A stretch of 59,938 nt of DNA from Aculops lycopersici (GCA_015350385.1 WNKI01000002.1:4577881-4637818), one strand, 5' to 3'; shown: positions 12,341-21,520, counted from the first letter of the stretch. The notes: generated by a model not told the origin, from the sequence alone. Numbers and translations are program-made.

Positions 12341-12793
12341 ATGTTTGCAAGAATTTCTAGGCCTTTATTGCGGTTGGCATCGACCAGATCGATGGCCACG
12401 GAGGCCACAAAACGCGACGGACTCTCGTTGACATTTGCATCGCCATCACAATCTTTCTACAAGGACACCAAGGTCAAGCAAGTTGACATACCATCATACT
12501 CTGGAAGTCTCGGTATTTTGGCCGATCACGTGCCTATATTGGCAGTCATTAAGCCTGGTGTAGTGTCGGTTTACGAGGATGATGGATCCATGAAGAAATA
12601 CTTTGTTGCAGCGGGAACAGTCACCATGAACGAGGACTCTAGTCTATTGGTGCTCGCTAGCGAGGCAGTTGCTGTCGAGGATTTGGATTTAGCTGAAGCT
12701 CAAAAGAATCTGAACACTGCAAACAGTTCATCAACACCAGAAGCCAAGATTCAGGCAGAGGTGAACCAAGCAATTCTCGATGCAAGCCGCTAG
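12341..12793 (+). CDS. ATP5F1D: ATP synthase F1 delta subunit, mitochondrial
   Basis: Intronless, 150 residues. The first about 20 residues (MFARISRPLLRLASTRS) are Arg/Ser-rich without acids, a typical matrix-targeting presequence. The body shows the family pattern: LTFASPSQSFY, the SGSLGILADHVP beta-sandwich motif, KPGVVSVYEDDG, KYFVAAGTVTMN and a C-terminal helical hairpin. The protein corresponds to the bacterial epsilon subunit and is part of the central stalk that couples c-ring rotation to catalysis in complex V. The length fits the family once the presequence is removed. The start is the first in-frame ATG and places the presequence correctly. It is a housekeeping gene lying between the P450 and HDAC1 on the same strand, with no sign of co-transcription. 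Confidence 0.96.
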   Translation: MFARISRPLLRLASTRSMATEATKRDGLSLTFASPSQSFYKDTKVKQVDIPSYSGSLGILADHVPILAVIKPGVVSVYEDDGSMKKYFVAAGTVTMNEDSSLLVLASEAVAVEDLDLAEAQKNLNTANSSSTPEAKIQAEVNQAILDASR

Positions 12794-13278
12794 AAGGATG
12801 GCTAATCTTAGTCTATCCCCTATGAGATGAACCGCAGAAACACGAACCGAGCGAAACGAGATGAGCTTTTGTTGTTATCTCGTCAATAGTGTTGATATAA
12901 CATTTGCATATAAAAATAAACCTAGTTAAATGTTTACAATCAGTGAACCTAAACTATTGTGATTCTATGACCACTCTAGTTGATATGATATTTTGAATGG
13001 GTTTCCTTTTTATCTCAAGCTCGGGCCAGGTGAGCTGAACGCGTTGCAGAATTCGATACTTTTAAAACGCGCGCGCTTTTCTTAGCACGAGCACTGCATG
13101 TCCAATCGCCACCAGAGCATCACATTGATAGCCAAAGTCGATCCACTTTAGCCATCATTTGACAATGAGGTGACCATCAAGTCTCTCATTGAAAATCCAC
13201 ATTTATTGCAACTTAACAACCGTCAAGTTTACTTTTATCACTTATATTCACAATCAATCAGAAAACGAAAGCTTCGAG
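12794..13278. other. Intergenic region between ATP5F1D and HDAC1
   Basis: Contains the ATP5F1D poly(A) signal and the HDAC1 5' region. No TATA box is evident; a CG-rich patch (ACGCGCGCGC, about 13068-13077) lies upstream of HDAC1. Confidence 0.55.
12915..12920 (+). terminator. Poly(A) signal of ATP5F1D
   Basis: AATAAA 122 bp after the ATP5F1D stop codon. Confidence 0.75.
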
Positions 13279-15153
13279 ATGACGACAACGACGACCACGA
13301 ACAAGAAAAAGGTCTGCTACTATTATGACGCAGACATCGGCAACTACTACTATGGCCAAGGCCATCCCATGAAACCCCACCGCATAAGAATGACACATAA
13401 CCTGATACTCAACTATGGATTATATAGAAAGATGGAAATTTATCGTCCCCACAAAGCATCGGCCGAGGAGATGACAAAGTATCATAGTGACGATTATATC
13501 AAATTTTTAAGAAACATTCGACCAGACAATGTCCAAGAGTACAACAAACAAATGCAACGTTTCAATGTTGGTGAAGATTGTCCTGTTTTTGATGGACTCT
13601 ATGAATTTTGTTCCTTGTCAGCTGGTGGATCAGTAACTGGAGCTGTCAAATTGAACAAGCAACAAACAGATATTGCAATCAATTGGGGCGGTGGACTTCA
13701 TCATGCTAAAAAATCTGAGGCAAGTGGATTCTGCTATGTAAATGACATTGTATTAGCTATACTTGAATTACTCAAATACCACCAAAGAGTTTTGTATATC
13801 GATATCGATATTCATCACGGTGATGGTGTCGAGGAGGCATTTTATACAACTGATCGTGTAATGACAGTATCCTTCCACAAGTATGGAGAGTATTTCCCTG
13901 GAACCGGTGATCTGAGAGACATCGGTGCCGGCAAAGGAAAACACTATGCCGTCAACTTCCCCCTGCGCGATGGTATCGACGACGAGGCATACGAATCTAT
14001 CTTCAAACCGTTGATGTCAAAGGTTATGGAAACCTACCAGCCAAGCGCCATTGTTTTACAATGTGGTGCTGACTCCCTATCTGGCGATAGGTTGGGATGC
14101 TTCAATCTAACCATTAAGGGTCATGGAAAGTGCGTGGAATTTATGAAGCAATATAACATTCCATTGTTACTTGTTGGTGGCGGTGGCTACACCATTCGCA
14201 ATGTGGCTCGCTGTTGGACTTTCGAGACATCTGTAGCTTTAGACACAGAGATTCCCAATGAACTCCCCTACAATGATTACTTCGAATACTTTGGACCAGA
14301 CTTCAAGTTGCACATCAGTCCTTCTAACATGAACAATACCAATTCAAGCGAGTATCTTGAAAAGATCAAAACAAGATTATTCGATAATCTAAGATTGATT
14401 CCACACGCACCGGGTGTCCAAATGCAACCAATACCAGAGGACGCAATCAACGACCCTGATGAGATTGAAGACGAGGACAAGCAGGACCATGATGAGAGGA
14501 TTAGCATTAGGGCATCAGAGAAAAGGGTTCAGAATGAGGCCGAGTACTCGGATAGTGAGGACGAGGGTGAGGGTGGTAGACGGGATATCAGCTCGCAGAA
14601 GCCGAGACCAAAGAAGCCCAAAGTTACATCGTCGCCTAAATCATCTGGCGAGAATGGAGATGGAGGTGAGGTGTCACAAAGCCCGGGTCAAGCGGGCGAA
14701 GACTCAAACAATTTGCAAGCCGACCAGCAACCACCTGAAGACCCACTAGTGTCAGATTCGAAGCAAGACGATCAGTCTGACGATAAGAAATTCACCAATG
14801 GAGAATCGAATGCTGAAGCTGCCGCAAAGGAAAGTGTCAGCATGGATGTGGACCAGCAAAAGGATGCCACTGATGCTGTTATTAAATCTGAGCATGATGT
14901 AGACGCAGAGGTAGCTGAGGAATCCAAACCAGAGGATGCCGCTACCGAGAAGGTTCTAGATGTGGCAGAAGCAGAAACGGCCGCTCCAGAGACAGATGAG
15001 CAAACCTCAACAGGTGGGAATAAGGACAAGGATATGGCAGAGAATCAAGATCAGGACTCCGGCGATGAGGCAGAAATGAAGATTGACGAAGCGGCCGATG
15101 ACGAAGAGAAGGAGGCTATTGAAGGCACCGAGACCAAAGAGCAAGAACAATGA
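13279..15153 (+). CDS. HDAC1: Histone deacetylase 1 (Rpd3), class I
   Basis: Intronless, 624 residues. Residues about 10-380 match animal HDAC1/2 nearly continuously: KVCYYYDADIGNYYYGQGHP, the catalytic His pair in GGLHHAKK (about 141-142), zinc ligands Asp and His in DIDIHHGDG (about 177 and 179) and Asp in QCGADSLSGD (about 265), and the catalytic Tyr in GGGGYTIRN (about 304). The enzyme removes acetyl groups from histone lysines in the nucleus as the core of Sin3, NuRD and CoREST complexes. The C-terminal region after about residue 390 is a long acidic and Lys/Ser-rich tail, so the protein is about 140 residues longer than human HDAC1. The start is the first ATG of the frame, giving a Thr-run N-terminus before KKKVCYYY. 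It converges on the downstream minus-strand gene with 143 bp between stop codons. Confidence 0.98.
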   Translation: MTTTTTTNKKKVCYYYDADIGNYYYGQGHPMKPHRIRMTHNLILNYGLYRKMEIYRPHKASAEEMTKYHSDDYIKFLRNIRPDNVQEYNKQMQRFNVGEDCPVFDGLYEFCSLSAGGSVTGAVKLNKQQTDIAINWGGGLHHAKKSEASGFCYVNDIVLAILELLKYHQRVLYIDIDIHHGDGVEEAFYTTDRVMTVSFHKYGEYFPGTGDLRDIGAGKGKHYAVNFPLRDGIDDEAYESIFKPLMSKVMETYQPSAIVLQCGADSLSGDRLGCFNLTIKGHGKCVEFMKQYNIPLLLVGGGGYTIRNVARCWTFETSVALDTEIPNELPYNDYFEYFGPDFKLHISPSNMNNTNSSEYLEKIKTRLFDNLRLIPHAPGVQMQPIPEDAINDPDEIEDEDKQDHDERISIRASEKRVQNEAEYSDSEDEGEGGRRDISSQKPRPKKPKVTSSPKSSGENGDGGEVSQSPGQAGEDSNNLQADQQPPEDPLVSDSKQDDQSDDKKFTNGESNAEAAAKESVSMDVDQQKDATDAVIKSEHDVDAEVAEESKPEDAATEKVLDVAEAETAAPETDEQTSTGGNKDKDMAENQDQDSGDEAEMKIDEAADDEEKEAIEGTETKEQEQ

Positions 15154-15256
15154 TCTAGACAAGATACAGCATCTGCAGCAGCACTAGGGCACCAATCATA
15201 ACGCTCTCATCACCATCTAACTCATAGACGTATTTATATTCCAACTCCATCTCTCT

Positions 15257-15262
15257 AATAAA
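15257..15262 (+). terminator. Poly(A) signal of HDAC1
   Basis: AATAAA 104 bp after the HDAC1 stop and only 35 bp before the stop codon of the convergent gene, so the two transcripts probably overlap at their 3' ends. Confidence 0.7.
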
Positions 15263-15296
15263 TTACTATGAATCTTCAGTTATCTTATTCAGCTGG

Positions 15297-17321
15297 TTAT
15301 AGTACAAGTGGTGACCTGATACTCTTTCTCTCTGCTGGCGATGATTTTCTACTAGACTTGAGGGTTTTTGTGGGCGAACTTGGGGAAGCGGGAGATCTTG
15401 TTTTGGATGGCTTGGGGATTGGCGATATCGTGGGTGACCTAGTGCGTCCAGCCGACTTTGTCCTAGTCGGGGTTCTCTTCTTTTTTGATTTTGAGTTCGA
15501 ATCTAATCCATCCATCAATGGCATACTGCTCTGCAAATGTTGCATAGGCTCTGTGTTTTGAGTACTAACATCATTTAAACGCCCAACTTGTCGGCTACCT
15601 TTCTTCGCTATGAAGGCGGACTTGCTTGAATGTTGGCGCTTGGATCGGTTCATAAAGAATAAGATTGCCATAAGTAGGAGAGCAACAAGTATAATGCTGA
15701 TGATTAATATATAGATCCATAGATTTGGTTTGTCCAAACTTATGTGCATGCCCTCGGTGATGATAACTGAACTATTGATAATGGATAGAGAGCTTAAAGT
15801 TTCCAGTTTACTATAGATATTCAATTGGAGTCCCTCTTCAGCTGCCCTTTTGCAATCTCGCTGATCTATTTTGGCAACAACGACTCGATATTTGCCCATG
15901 ACAAAGAAAATTATATCATCTTCAGCATGTGCAGCCTCAATAGGTATACCTGGCAAGCCGTTGATCTTGTGAGCCTTTGCTGGTAGACTAAACAAACTCT
16001 GTCCGAAATCGTGCATAGTATATGTGTGGCCATAAATTGACACAACCTTCTGGCATCGTCTCCAGTGAAAAATGTCATCAGGTATATTTTGTTCAAGACT
16101 AGTGAAAAACAACGGTGGCTCAGAGCCATCCTTATCAATACTCCAGTGGTAGGTATTATTGTTTTCGAGATTGAGAACTACCATATCGGCTTTGCGCCAC
16201 CTAGATCCCGGTTCATCGAAATCGTAGTACATCTGTGAGGCAGCATACGGCTTGAGACGATTCGTGCCAAATCTCGCGCTTAGATTATGGAATAATCTGC
16301 CACCTTGCGATGAAATTCCTTCATATTGATCAGCATTGAAGCTGAACACCCCTCGATCGTAGTAAGCAAACAGGTAACTGCCCCTCTTTGGTAAAGCCTG
16401 GGTTAGGGTCAGTATGGGAAGCTTAATCTGTCCGCCTAGAATATCATTTTGTTTTAACATTAACTCGGATGCAAATGATTGAATTGCCGTCGTACATTCT
16501 GGCTCATTTATGAACGAAAACCCCTTAGCTTTATGTAATAAGGGAACAAATGGTGTGATTCCCGATACTATGGCATTTGCGTTCGAACCAAAAGCTAAAT
16601 TTTCAATCTTGGGCGCATATTTCATATCATAGACAATAAATATAATCATACCTTCAGTCGTGAATATGAACTGATAAGGAGGTTTGTAGAAGAAGGATAA
16701 AAAATCTGAAAAAATTGTAGGCAGAATTGTAGTGTTAACAACTTTTGTAGCCGGTCGGCTTACAAAGGTTGTCCGGATGCAACAGGCCATAGTTCCACAG
16801 GAGAAAGATTTTTCAGGAATACGATAATTATCACCTTCAGATAGCCAAATTCTCCTTGTTGTTTGAATAGGCTGACATGGACCATAGAGTTGGTCGAATT
16901 TGTTTGCATTGATCTCAAAATCTTTCAGAAAAGTATCCCGTTCCTGGAGGTAGTCAGCATGATCATAGGTTATGAATTCTTTGCCATTTTTTAAATATTT
17001 TGACCATTGGCAAGATTGTCTATCGCAGATTTTGGTTTCCAATAAGTTGAATTTAGCATCCAAAGTATCAAAAGATCCAATATTGCCATCGAAAATTATA
17101 TTATCAATCGAGTACAAGTACTTGTAGTCGTTCACTATTTCCATTCGGATTTGATGCTTGTTGTTTCCGAGATCTTTAATGTGGACATCGTTAATACTGG
17201 TTATGTAAGGATTTATCAAACAATGTCGTTGTGCAATGGATGTACCCAATCGGGATAATAGACCAAGTAGCGATAGTATTGAAACTGCAAACAACCCGAA
17301 TGGGTGGCGTGGGTTGGACAT
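15297..17321 (-). CDS. Orphan type I membrane protein with basic Ser-Pro-rich tail
   Basis: Intronless, 674 residues; I do not recognise the family. Residues about 9-30 are a hydrophobic signal peptide (LFAVSILSLLGLLSRLG). A large ectodomain of about 500 residues follows with scattered cysteines (including SCGTMACC) and several NxT/NxS sites. It contains segments such as GSYLFAYYDRGVFSF that look like propeller blades, but this is only impression. Residues about 536-557 form one transmembrane helix (IYILIISIILVALLLMAILF). The 115-residue cytoplasmic tail is very basic and rich in SP, TP and RS motifs near the C-terminus (RTRSPTISPIPKP), which suggests proline-directed phosphorylation. The start is the ATG preceding the signal peptide. 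Inference: a cell-surface receptor or adhesion protein, perhaps lineage-specific. It converges with HDAC1. Confidence 0.85.
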   Translation of the reverse strand: MSNPRHPFGLFAVSILSLLGLLSRLGTSIAQRHCLINPYITSINDVHIKDLGNNKHQIRMEIVNDYKYLYSIDNIIFDGNIGSFDTLDAKFNLLETKICDRQSCQWSKYLKNGKEFITYDHADYLQERDTFLKDFEINANKFDQLYGPCQPIQTTRRIWLSEGDNYRIPEKSFSCGTMACCIRTTFVSRPATKVVNTTILPTIFSDFLSFFYKPPYQFIFTTEGMIIFIVYDMKYAPKIENLAFGSNANAIVSGITPFVPLLHKAKGFSFINEPECTTAIQSFASELMLKQNDILGGQIKLPILTLTQALPKRGSYLFAYYDRGVFSFNADQYEGISSQGGRLFHNLSARFGTNRLKPYAASQMYYDFDEPGSRWRKADMVVLNLENNNTYHWSIDKDGSEPPLFFTSLEQNIPDDIFHWRRCQKVVSIYGHTYTMHDFGQSLFSLPAKAHKINGLPGIPIEAAHAEDDIIFFVMGKYRVVVAKIDQRDCKRAAEEGLQLNIYSKLETLSSLSIINSSVIITEGMHISLDKPNLWIYILIISIILVALLLMAILFFMNRSKRQHSSKSAFIAKKGSRQVGRLNDVSTQNTEPMQHLQSSMPLMDGLDSNSKSKKKRTPTRTKSAGRTRSPTISPIPKPSKTRSPASPSSPTKTLKSSRKSSPAERKSIRSPLVL

Positions 17322-17691
17322 TTTGAGATTGCGATGATGTGGATTTAATATGGAATGGTTTAATGTTTAGAAAAGAGGCGGAATGCTAATTAACTGACTT
17401 ACGGTGTAGGACCAAATAGATTTGCGACCATTTTCGCCTGTTGATCGGTATAACATTCAACAGGTACCAGATCGGATATGGGCTTCGTTTGATGCACTCA
17501 CCGCGAGCATCGTTATTGGATGGTGTTAATTAGAGCGAGGGACGCAATAGGACGCTCACTTATGGCGCGCGCCTAGCAGACGTTGGCTCTATGTTGAGAT
17601 ATAAACTGTGTGACTAACATGAACGGACGCTCTGTGGTACACAACCTCGTTTGATTGTAAGAAGGCGTGCCGGGATTGCCCGACATCCTCA

Positions 17692-17727
17692 TATAAATAG
17701 CCGCACGCGGCTCAATAAAGTTCAGTT
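17692..17727 (+). promoter_or_regulatory. TATA box plus TCAGTT initiator
   Basis: TATAAATA at 17692-17699 and the arthropod-type initiator TCAGTT at 17722-17727, with the A at 17724, 32 bp downstream of the TATA start. This is ideal core-promoter spacing. It points rightward to the gene at 18082. Confidence 0.65.
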
Positions 17728-17749
17728 GTACACCAACACTTGACACTCT

Positions 17750-17851
17750 ATGCGCGTCGTCGTGTGCATCTGCGAGGACTGGTGGCGTCGCTGTTCGGCC
17801 GAGCGTCGCCGCTGGCGGCCCCAATGGAGGAGGAAACTTGAGTTTCTGTAA
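17750..17851 (+). other. Possible upstream ORF (33 codons)
   Basis: An ATG 26 bp after the predicted transcription start opens a 33-codon frame rich in Trp and Arg, ending in TAA. It may be a leader uORF of the gene at 18082. A spliced alternative N-terminus cannot be excluded, because GTAAAA overlaps its stop codon. Confidence 0.25.
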
Positions 17852-18081
17852 AAAGATATTGCCGCCTCGTAGATGCTCTAACCTACTATGCAAATGCTAA
17901 TGTTCTGCTACTGTTGTTGCATAACAACCCCCAAGTCTCGACGAGGGCTGCACATGTTGCGTTTGTTTTGTTTTCGATTCCAGGACAAGCAACAATGGGG
18001 CACAAAAAGAAGAGCCTCGCCTAGCAACGAGTCAAAGGCAAGATTGTATAAAATTCTACAAGATTCAAATATATCATCGAG

Positions 18082-18957
18082 ATGGAGATTCACGCAGTTT
18101 GGAACCGAATTGACCAATTGGAAAAGCTGGTCATATCGCAGTCAACTGAGATTGACTCACTAAGAAAAATGCTGGCCGGGACCCAAGAGGCGATAGAGAT
18201 TATGTTACAGTTGCAACAAAACTCATATGGCAACAATCAAACTAATCATCAGAGAGATTGCGAGAATCCACCACGTAGACATCAATTGATGCCTCCCCAG
18301 TCTTCGTTTGCAACAATTACTCGAAATGACCACGAACTCTTTGCTCTAACGGCAGATTCCGCAACATCAACAGCAACAACAAATAACAACAACAACAATA
18401 ACAATAGAAGCAATAGAAACTCGAAACAAATTGAAGTGGCGACAACCCGAAGGCCAACTTACCCTACCATGAACTCGTTCGTTCATCCACCTACGGCGAT
18501 ACCGCCAATCGCAAATGGCTACCACCGAGTGGTACTCTCGGATTCGCCTTCACCGCAACCACCACCGCCGCCGCCTCCGATGCAACAAGCTAACACATAC
18601 CAAGATCCTCATCTGAGTTTAACAAGCTCGTTACATAACCATAGTCATTGTGAGCATTATAGTAACAAGGACATCATAAGCAATAGGGTCTCAGAGACGC
18701 ACCTGACACAAAGACTCGCGGCCAGCGGGATCTCAATTCAACCAAATCATAACAACCGCTGGTCCACTGGCGCCAGTTTGGGTTTGTTAAATTCCATGAC
18801 TCCCAACGGCGACTCACTATTACTATCAAGGACTGCTCCTGTTTCTAGGGCGCAATTAGATGAGGAAACCAGACGGCGGACTCATGGGAAACCTCGGGGG
18901 AAATTTAGTTTGGCCGAATGGTTGACCTGCTTTTGTCCTTGTTTCAGTATGTGCTAA
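18082..18957 (+). CDS. Orphan protein with N-terminal coiled coil and Cys-rich C-terminus
   Basis: 291 residues, not recognised. Residues about 6-45 (RIDQLEKLVISQSTEIDSLR) show heptad-like spacing of a short coiled coil. A long low-complexity middle follows with an Asn run (about 100-110), a Pro run (PPPPPPP, about 160) and Ser/Thr/His-rich stretches. The last 25 residues are different: basic (KPRGKFSLAEW) and then LTCFCPCFSMC, five cysteines in eleven residues ending at the stop codon. Such a terminus suits palmitoylation and membrane anchoring (inference). An in-frame stop at 18049 makes ATG 18082 the first available start in this exon, although an upstream spliced exon is possible. No plus-strand AATAAA lies close downstream. 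Confidence 0.65.
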   Translation: MEIHAVWNRIDQLEKLVISQSTEIDSLRKMLAGTQEAIEIMLQLQQNSYGNNQTNHQRDCENPPRRHQLMPPQSSFATITRNDHELFALTADSATSTATTNNNNNNNNRSNRNSKQIEVATTRRPTYPTMNSFVHPPTAIPPIANGYHRVVLSDSPSPQPPPPPPPMQQANTYQDPHLSLTSSLHNHSHCEHYSNKDIISNRVSETHLTQRLAASGISIQPNHNNRWSTGASLGLLNSMTPNGDSLLLSRTAPVSRAQLDEETRRRTHGKPRGKFSLAEWLTCFCPCFSMC

Positions 18958-19007
18958 AGATCATACAATGTATATCGAAGAAATTATTTTATTTATGCAA
19001 TTCATTG

Positions 19008-19013
19008 TTTATT
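19008..19013 (-). terminator. Poly(A) signal of the small secreted protein gene
   Basis: TTTATT on the plus strand (AATAAA on minus) 80 bp beyond the stop of the gene at 19093; a second copy lies at 18988-18993. Confidence 0.55.
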
Positions 19014-19092
19014 GTATCTGTTTTCTCGTAGTATCCGAACATTTGGTAGATCGATCGTTCCATCGGCAACAACCACATTCTATGGTGTGCTC

Positions 19093-19476
19093 CTAAAAGT
19101 CGCACAAGCAATTCTGAGATCCTTTGGACCAGGAGTGACCCTTGAATCCGTTGCTAGTGCAACAGGTCTCACAGTTGTCCTGTTTCTCTAGCTTGCATAC
19201 AGAATCCGGTAGATTAGCAAGGTCATCAACTGCGTCGTAGAAAATTTCATCGTCATCTAGATATTCTGGATCGCTCGAGTACCAATCGGGATCGTCGTCA
19301 GCGTCAAAGAACTCTTCCGAATCCGAATCCGATTCCGGTTCTTGCAACTTGATGACATCCTCCTGTGAGATTTCTGGTCTAGAAGTGACACTAGCGCTAG
19401 ATGCAAGGAGCAAGAGTGAGCTAGACAATATCAGCATCAACGCTAGCGATCTGATTACATTTGTTTGCTTGGACAT
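19093..19476 (-). CDS. Small secreted acidic Cys-rich protein
   Basis: 127 residues, no recognised family. Residues about 8-29 are a strong signal peptide (IRSLALMLILSSSLLLLASS). Residues about 35-92 are extremely acidic, with tyrosines set in Asp/Glu (DPEYLDDDEIFYDAVDD), the usual context for tyrosine sulfation. The last 34 residues hold six cysteines (94, 102, 105, 106, 123, 125) spaced C-x7-C-x2-CC-x16-C-x-C. The CxxCC ... NGFKG ... CLC arrangement recalls the Cx3C and CxC pairing of cysteine-stabilised alpha/beta peptides such as defensins, but the usual fourth Cys is absent and there is no dibasic processing site. A secreted peptide with an acidic propiece fits; defensin-like or sulfated inhibitor are both only guesses. 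Start: the ATG before the signal peptide. Upstream, a donor-like CAAG/GTAAGC (near 19668) and an acceptor-like AATAG before the ATG suggest an intron in the 5' UTR. Confidence 0.75.
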   Translation of the reverse strand: MSKQTNVIRSLALMLILSSSLLLLASSASVTSRPEISQEDVIKLQEPESDSDSEEFFDADDDPDWYSSDPEYLDDDEIFYDAVDDLANLPDSVCKLEKQDNCETCCTSNGFKGHSWSKGSQNCLCDF

Positions 19477-20126
19477 TTTGTTTCTATTATTTGATTCTTT
19501 GTAACTATATAACTAATCAATTATCAAAACCAATAAGAAAGCCTGATTTATTGCACTTAAGATCACAACTCAATGTGTAGTTACTATCTGGTTTCCCTGT
19601 ACTGAACAGCTATCAACTTTTATTCACTCCAGGAGTATCTATGCTACGCTATCAGCTTACCTTGGCCCAGTCGAGTATAAGGCCAGACGGAAGATAAGCC
19701 CGTTTTTTAGCAAAACAAGAGTCTAGACTTGTTACCAAAATAACATCGCCTCGAATCTTCAGCTTCAGCTTATTCTAAAGTAAAGGTAGATGACACCTGC
19801 TGCAAAAATATACATTATAAATAGAAACAGTACAGTAGTAACATCACACGCGCTAGAGTCACCTGTCGCCACTTGCAACTGTTGCTAGGGCCGGCCAATG
19901 AGGTGACTGGATGGATGTTGGCCTGTGAGGGAAACTTGCCATACCATTACAACCTACTCTTTCGCCGAATGTGTCATGGATCAGATTGTCTATCGGATAC
20001 AATGTTGAATCCATACGTCAAGCAAAAATACATATAAATTTTGCTTGTATTCTTTGTTATAGTGGGGAACATGAAGTGAGACGATTCAGTCGCCCTGAGT
20101 GGATATGTTTGCATGGCAATGGAACA
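19477..20126. other. Divergent upstream region between the secreted protein gene and EED
   Basis: No coding sequence other than the short first EED exon at its right end. One TATAAATA lies centrally at 19816-19823. Confidence 0.5.
19816..19823. promoter_or_regulatory. TATA-like box between divergent genes
   Basis: TATAAATA read rightward has TCACAC 30 bp downstream (toward EED). Read leftward (TATTTATA) it has TCATCT about 32 bp downstream (toward the secreted protein gene). It could serve either gene; direction unresolved. Confidence 0.35.
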
Positions 20127-21470
20127 ATGGCAATGGACGTGCACCAAAACAACTACAATCAGTGAGTGAGCGTCGATTATTTTGATAATAAATAAATAAA
20201 AATCTATTGCGCGCCATTAGGTTCATAACCATGGACTAACTACTGAGCATGTTCTATACGATGTTATTATCCTATAAACTTGATTTCTAATTTATTATAT
20301 CAATTGTCACAACTAGAACCAATATTAATCACATTGTATTTTGCGTAATTGAACACATCCAGGATGAGAGCTCAGAAGTCCAAGTACAAGTTTGTCGAAC
20401 GCGCCCAAGAGGACCATAAGAAGCCCATATTTAGCATTCAATTCAATAGATATGTCGACTATGATATGTTTGCAACTGTTGGAGCCAACAGAGCAACTGT
20501 TTACAAGATCATAGATGATTTAATGGAGCCAGTATTGTGCTATGCCGATCCAAATCCGAGCGAAAGTTTCTACTGTTGCACTTGGGCCATGGACATGTTG
20601 TATCGGCACAGTGTTCTCTTGGCCGCAGGGGCCAATGGAATCATTCGCATTATATCGCCAAGAAATCCTAGCCTCTTGAAATACTTATCTGGCCACGGTG
20701 GTGCCATCAATGATCTCAAAGTCTCGCCAACAACACCGGAGCTAGTGCTCTCGTCAAGCAAGGACCACTCACTTAGGTTGTGGAACATCAGGACAGATGT
20801 TTGTATCGCAATCTTTGGCGGCGTCGAAGGTCATCGTGACGAAGTTTTATCATCGGATTTTCACAGTTCAGGAACCAAGATTGTAAGCTGTGGCATGGAC
20901 CACTCGTTGAAGATTTGGAACTTCACGCAAGATGTGATAGATGCAATTGGAATGAGTAAAAAGTACAACAATGACCATCCTAATCGACAATCATTTCCCA
21001 CTGTAAAGAAACACTTTCCAACCTTCTCAACACGTGACATACATAGAAATTATGTCGACTGCGTCGCCTGGTATGGAAACTTCATCCTATCGAAATCCTG
21101 TGAAAACTCCATCGTTTGCTGGCGACCAGGCAAACTAGAAACATCAAATGATCTCAATTTACCCACCAAATACACAACAGACACTACCTGTTCCATAATG
21201 GAAAACTTCGACGTAAAAGATTGTGATATTTGGTTTCTCCGATTTTCAATCGATACCGAAATGAAGCACCTAGCCTTGGGTAATAGATTGGGCAAAATTT
21301 ACATTTATGATCTGGACTCACATGACCATGATAGTAGAGCAGATAAAATCACCTTAAGTCACCCGCAATTGACCAGTACAGTTAGGCAAACTTGTTACAA
21401 CAATAATGGAACAATACTGATTTGTAGTTGCGAGAATGGAACTATTTGGCGGTGGAACGTGAAAAACTAG
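20127..21470 (+). CDS. EED: Polycomb protein EED / ESC (PRC2 subunit)
   Basis: Two exons: 20127-20161 (MAMDVHQNNYNQ start, GTGAGT donor) and 20363-21470 (acceptor CATCCAG). The junction CA+G restores a Gln codon, and the total is 380 residues. From about residue 20 to the end it matches the EED seven-blade WD40 propeller: KYKFVERAQEDH, FATVGANRATVY, GHGGAINDLK, SSSKDHSLRLWNI, IFGGVEGHRDEVLSSDF, CGMDHSLKIWNF, FSTRDIHRNYVDC, LSKSCENSIVCWRPGK, CDIWFLRFS, ALGNRLGKIY and the final blade ending IWRWNVKN. EED scaffolds EZH2 and SUZ12 and reads H3K27me3 through an aromatic cage to stimulate methylation. Phe and Tyr cage residues of blades 1 and 2 are present; the cage Tyr of the WY pair is Phe here (IWFL). 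The N-terminal tail is shorter than in vertebrates. Its stop lies 112 bp from the stop of the convergent SLD5 gene. Confidence 0.95.
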
Positions 21471-21520
21471 GCTTATATTTAAATATACATGATTCTCCCT
21501 CTTGAGACCCCTTTCAATCA

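Larger units (their letters stand above)
17322..18081. other. Divergent upstream region between two orphan genes
   Basis: Upstream DNA shared by the minus-strand membrane protein gene and the plus-strand coiled-coil gene. It holds the TATA/initiator pair at 17692-17727, a short upstream reading frame (ATG 17750, stop 17849-17851) and a good splice acceptor ending TTCCAG at about 17981. A spliced 5' UTR for the plus-strand gene is therefore likely. Confidence 0.5.

Noticed and set aside
17573..17893. Minus-strand open frame of 106 codons across the TATA/initiator pair
   Set aside because: It overlaps a convincing plus-strand core promoter and shows no protein features.
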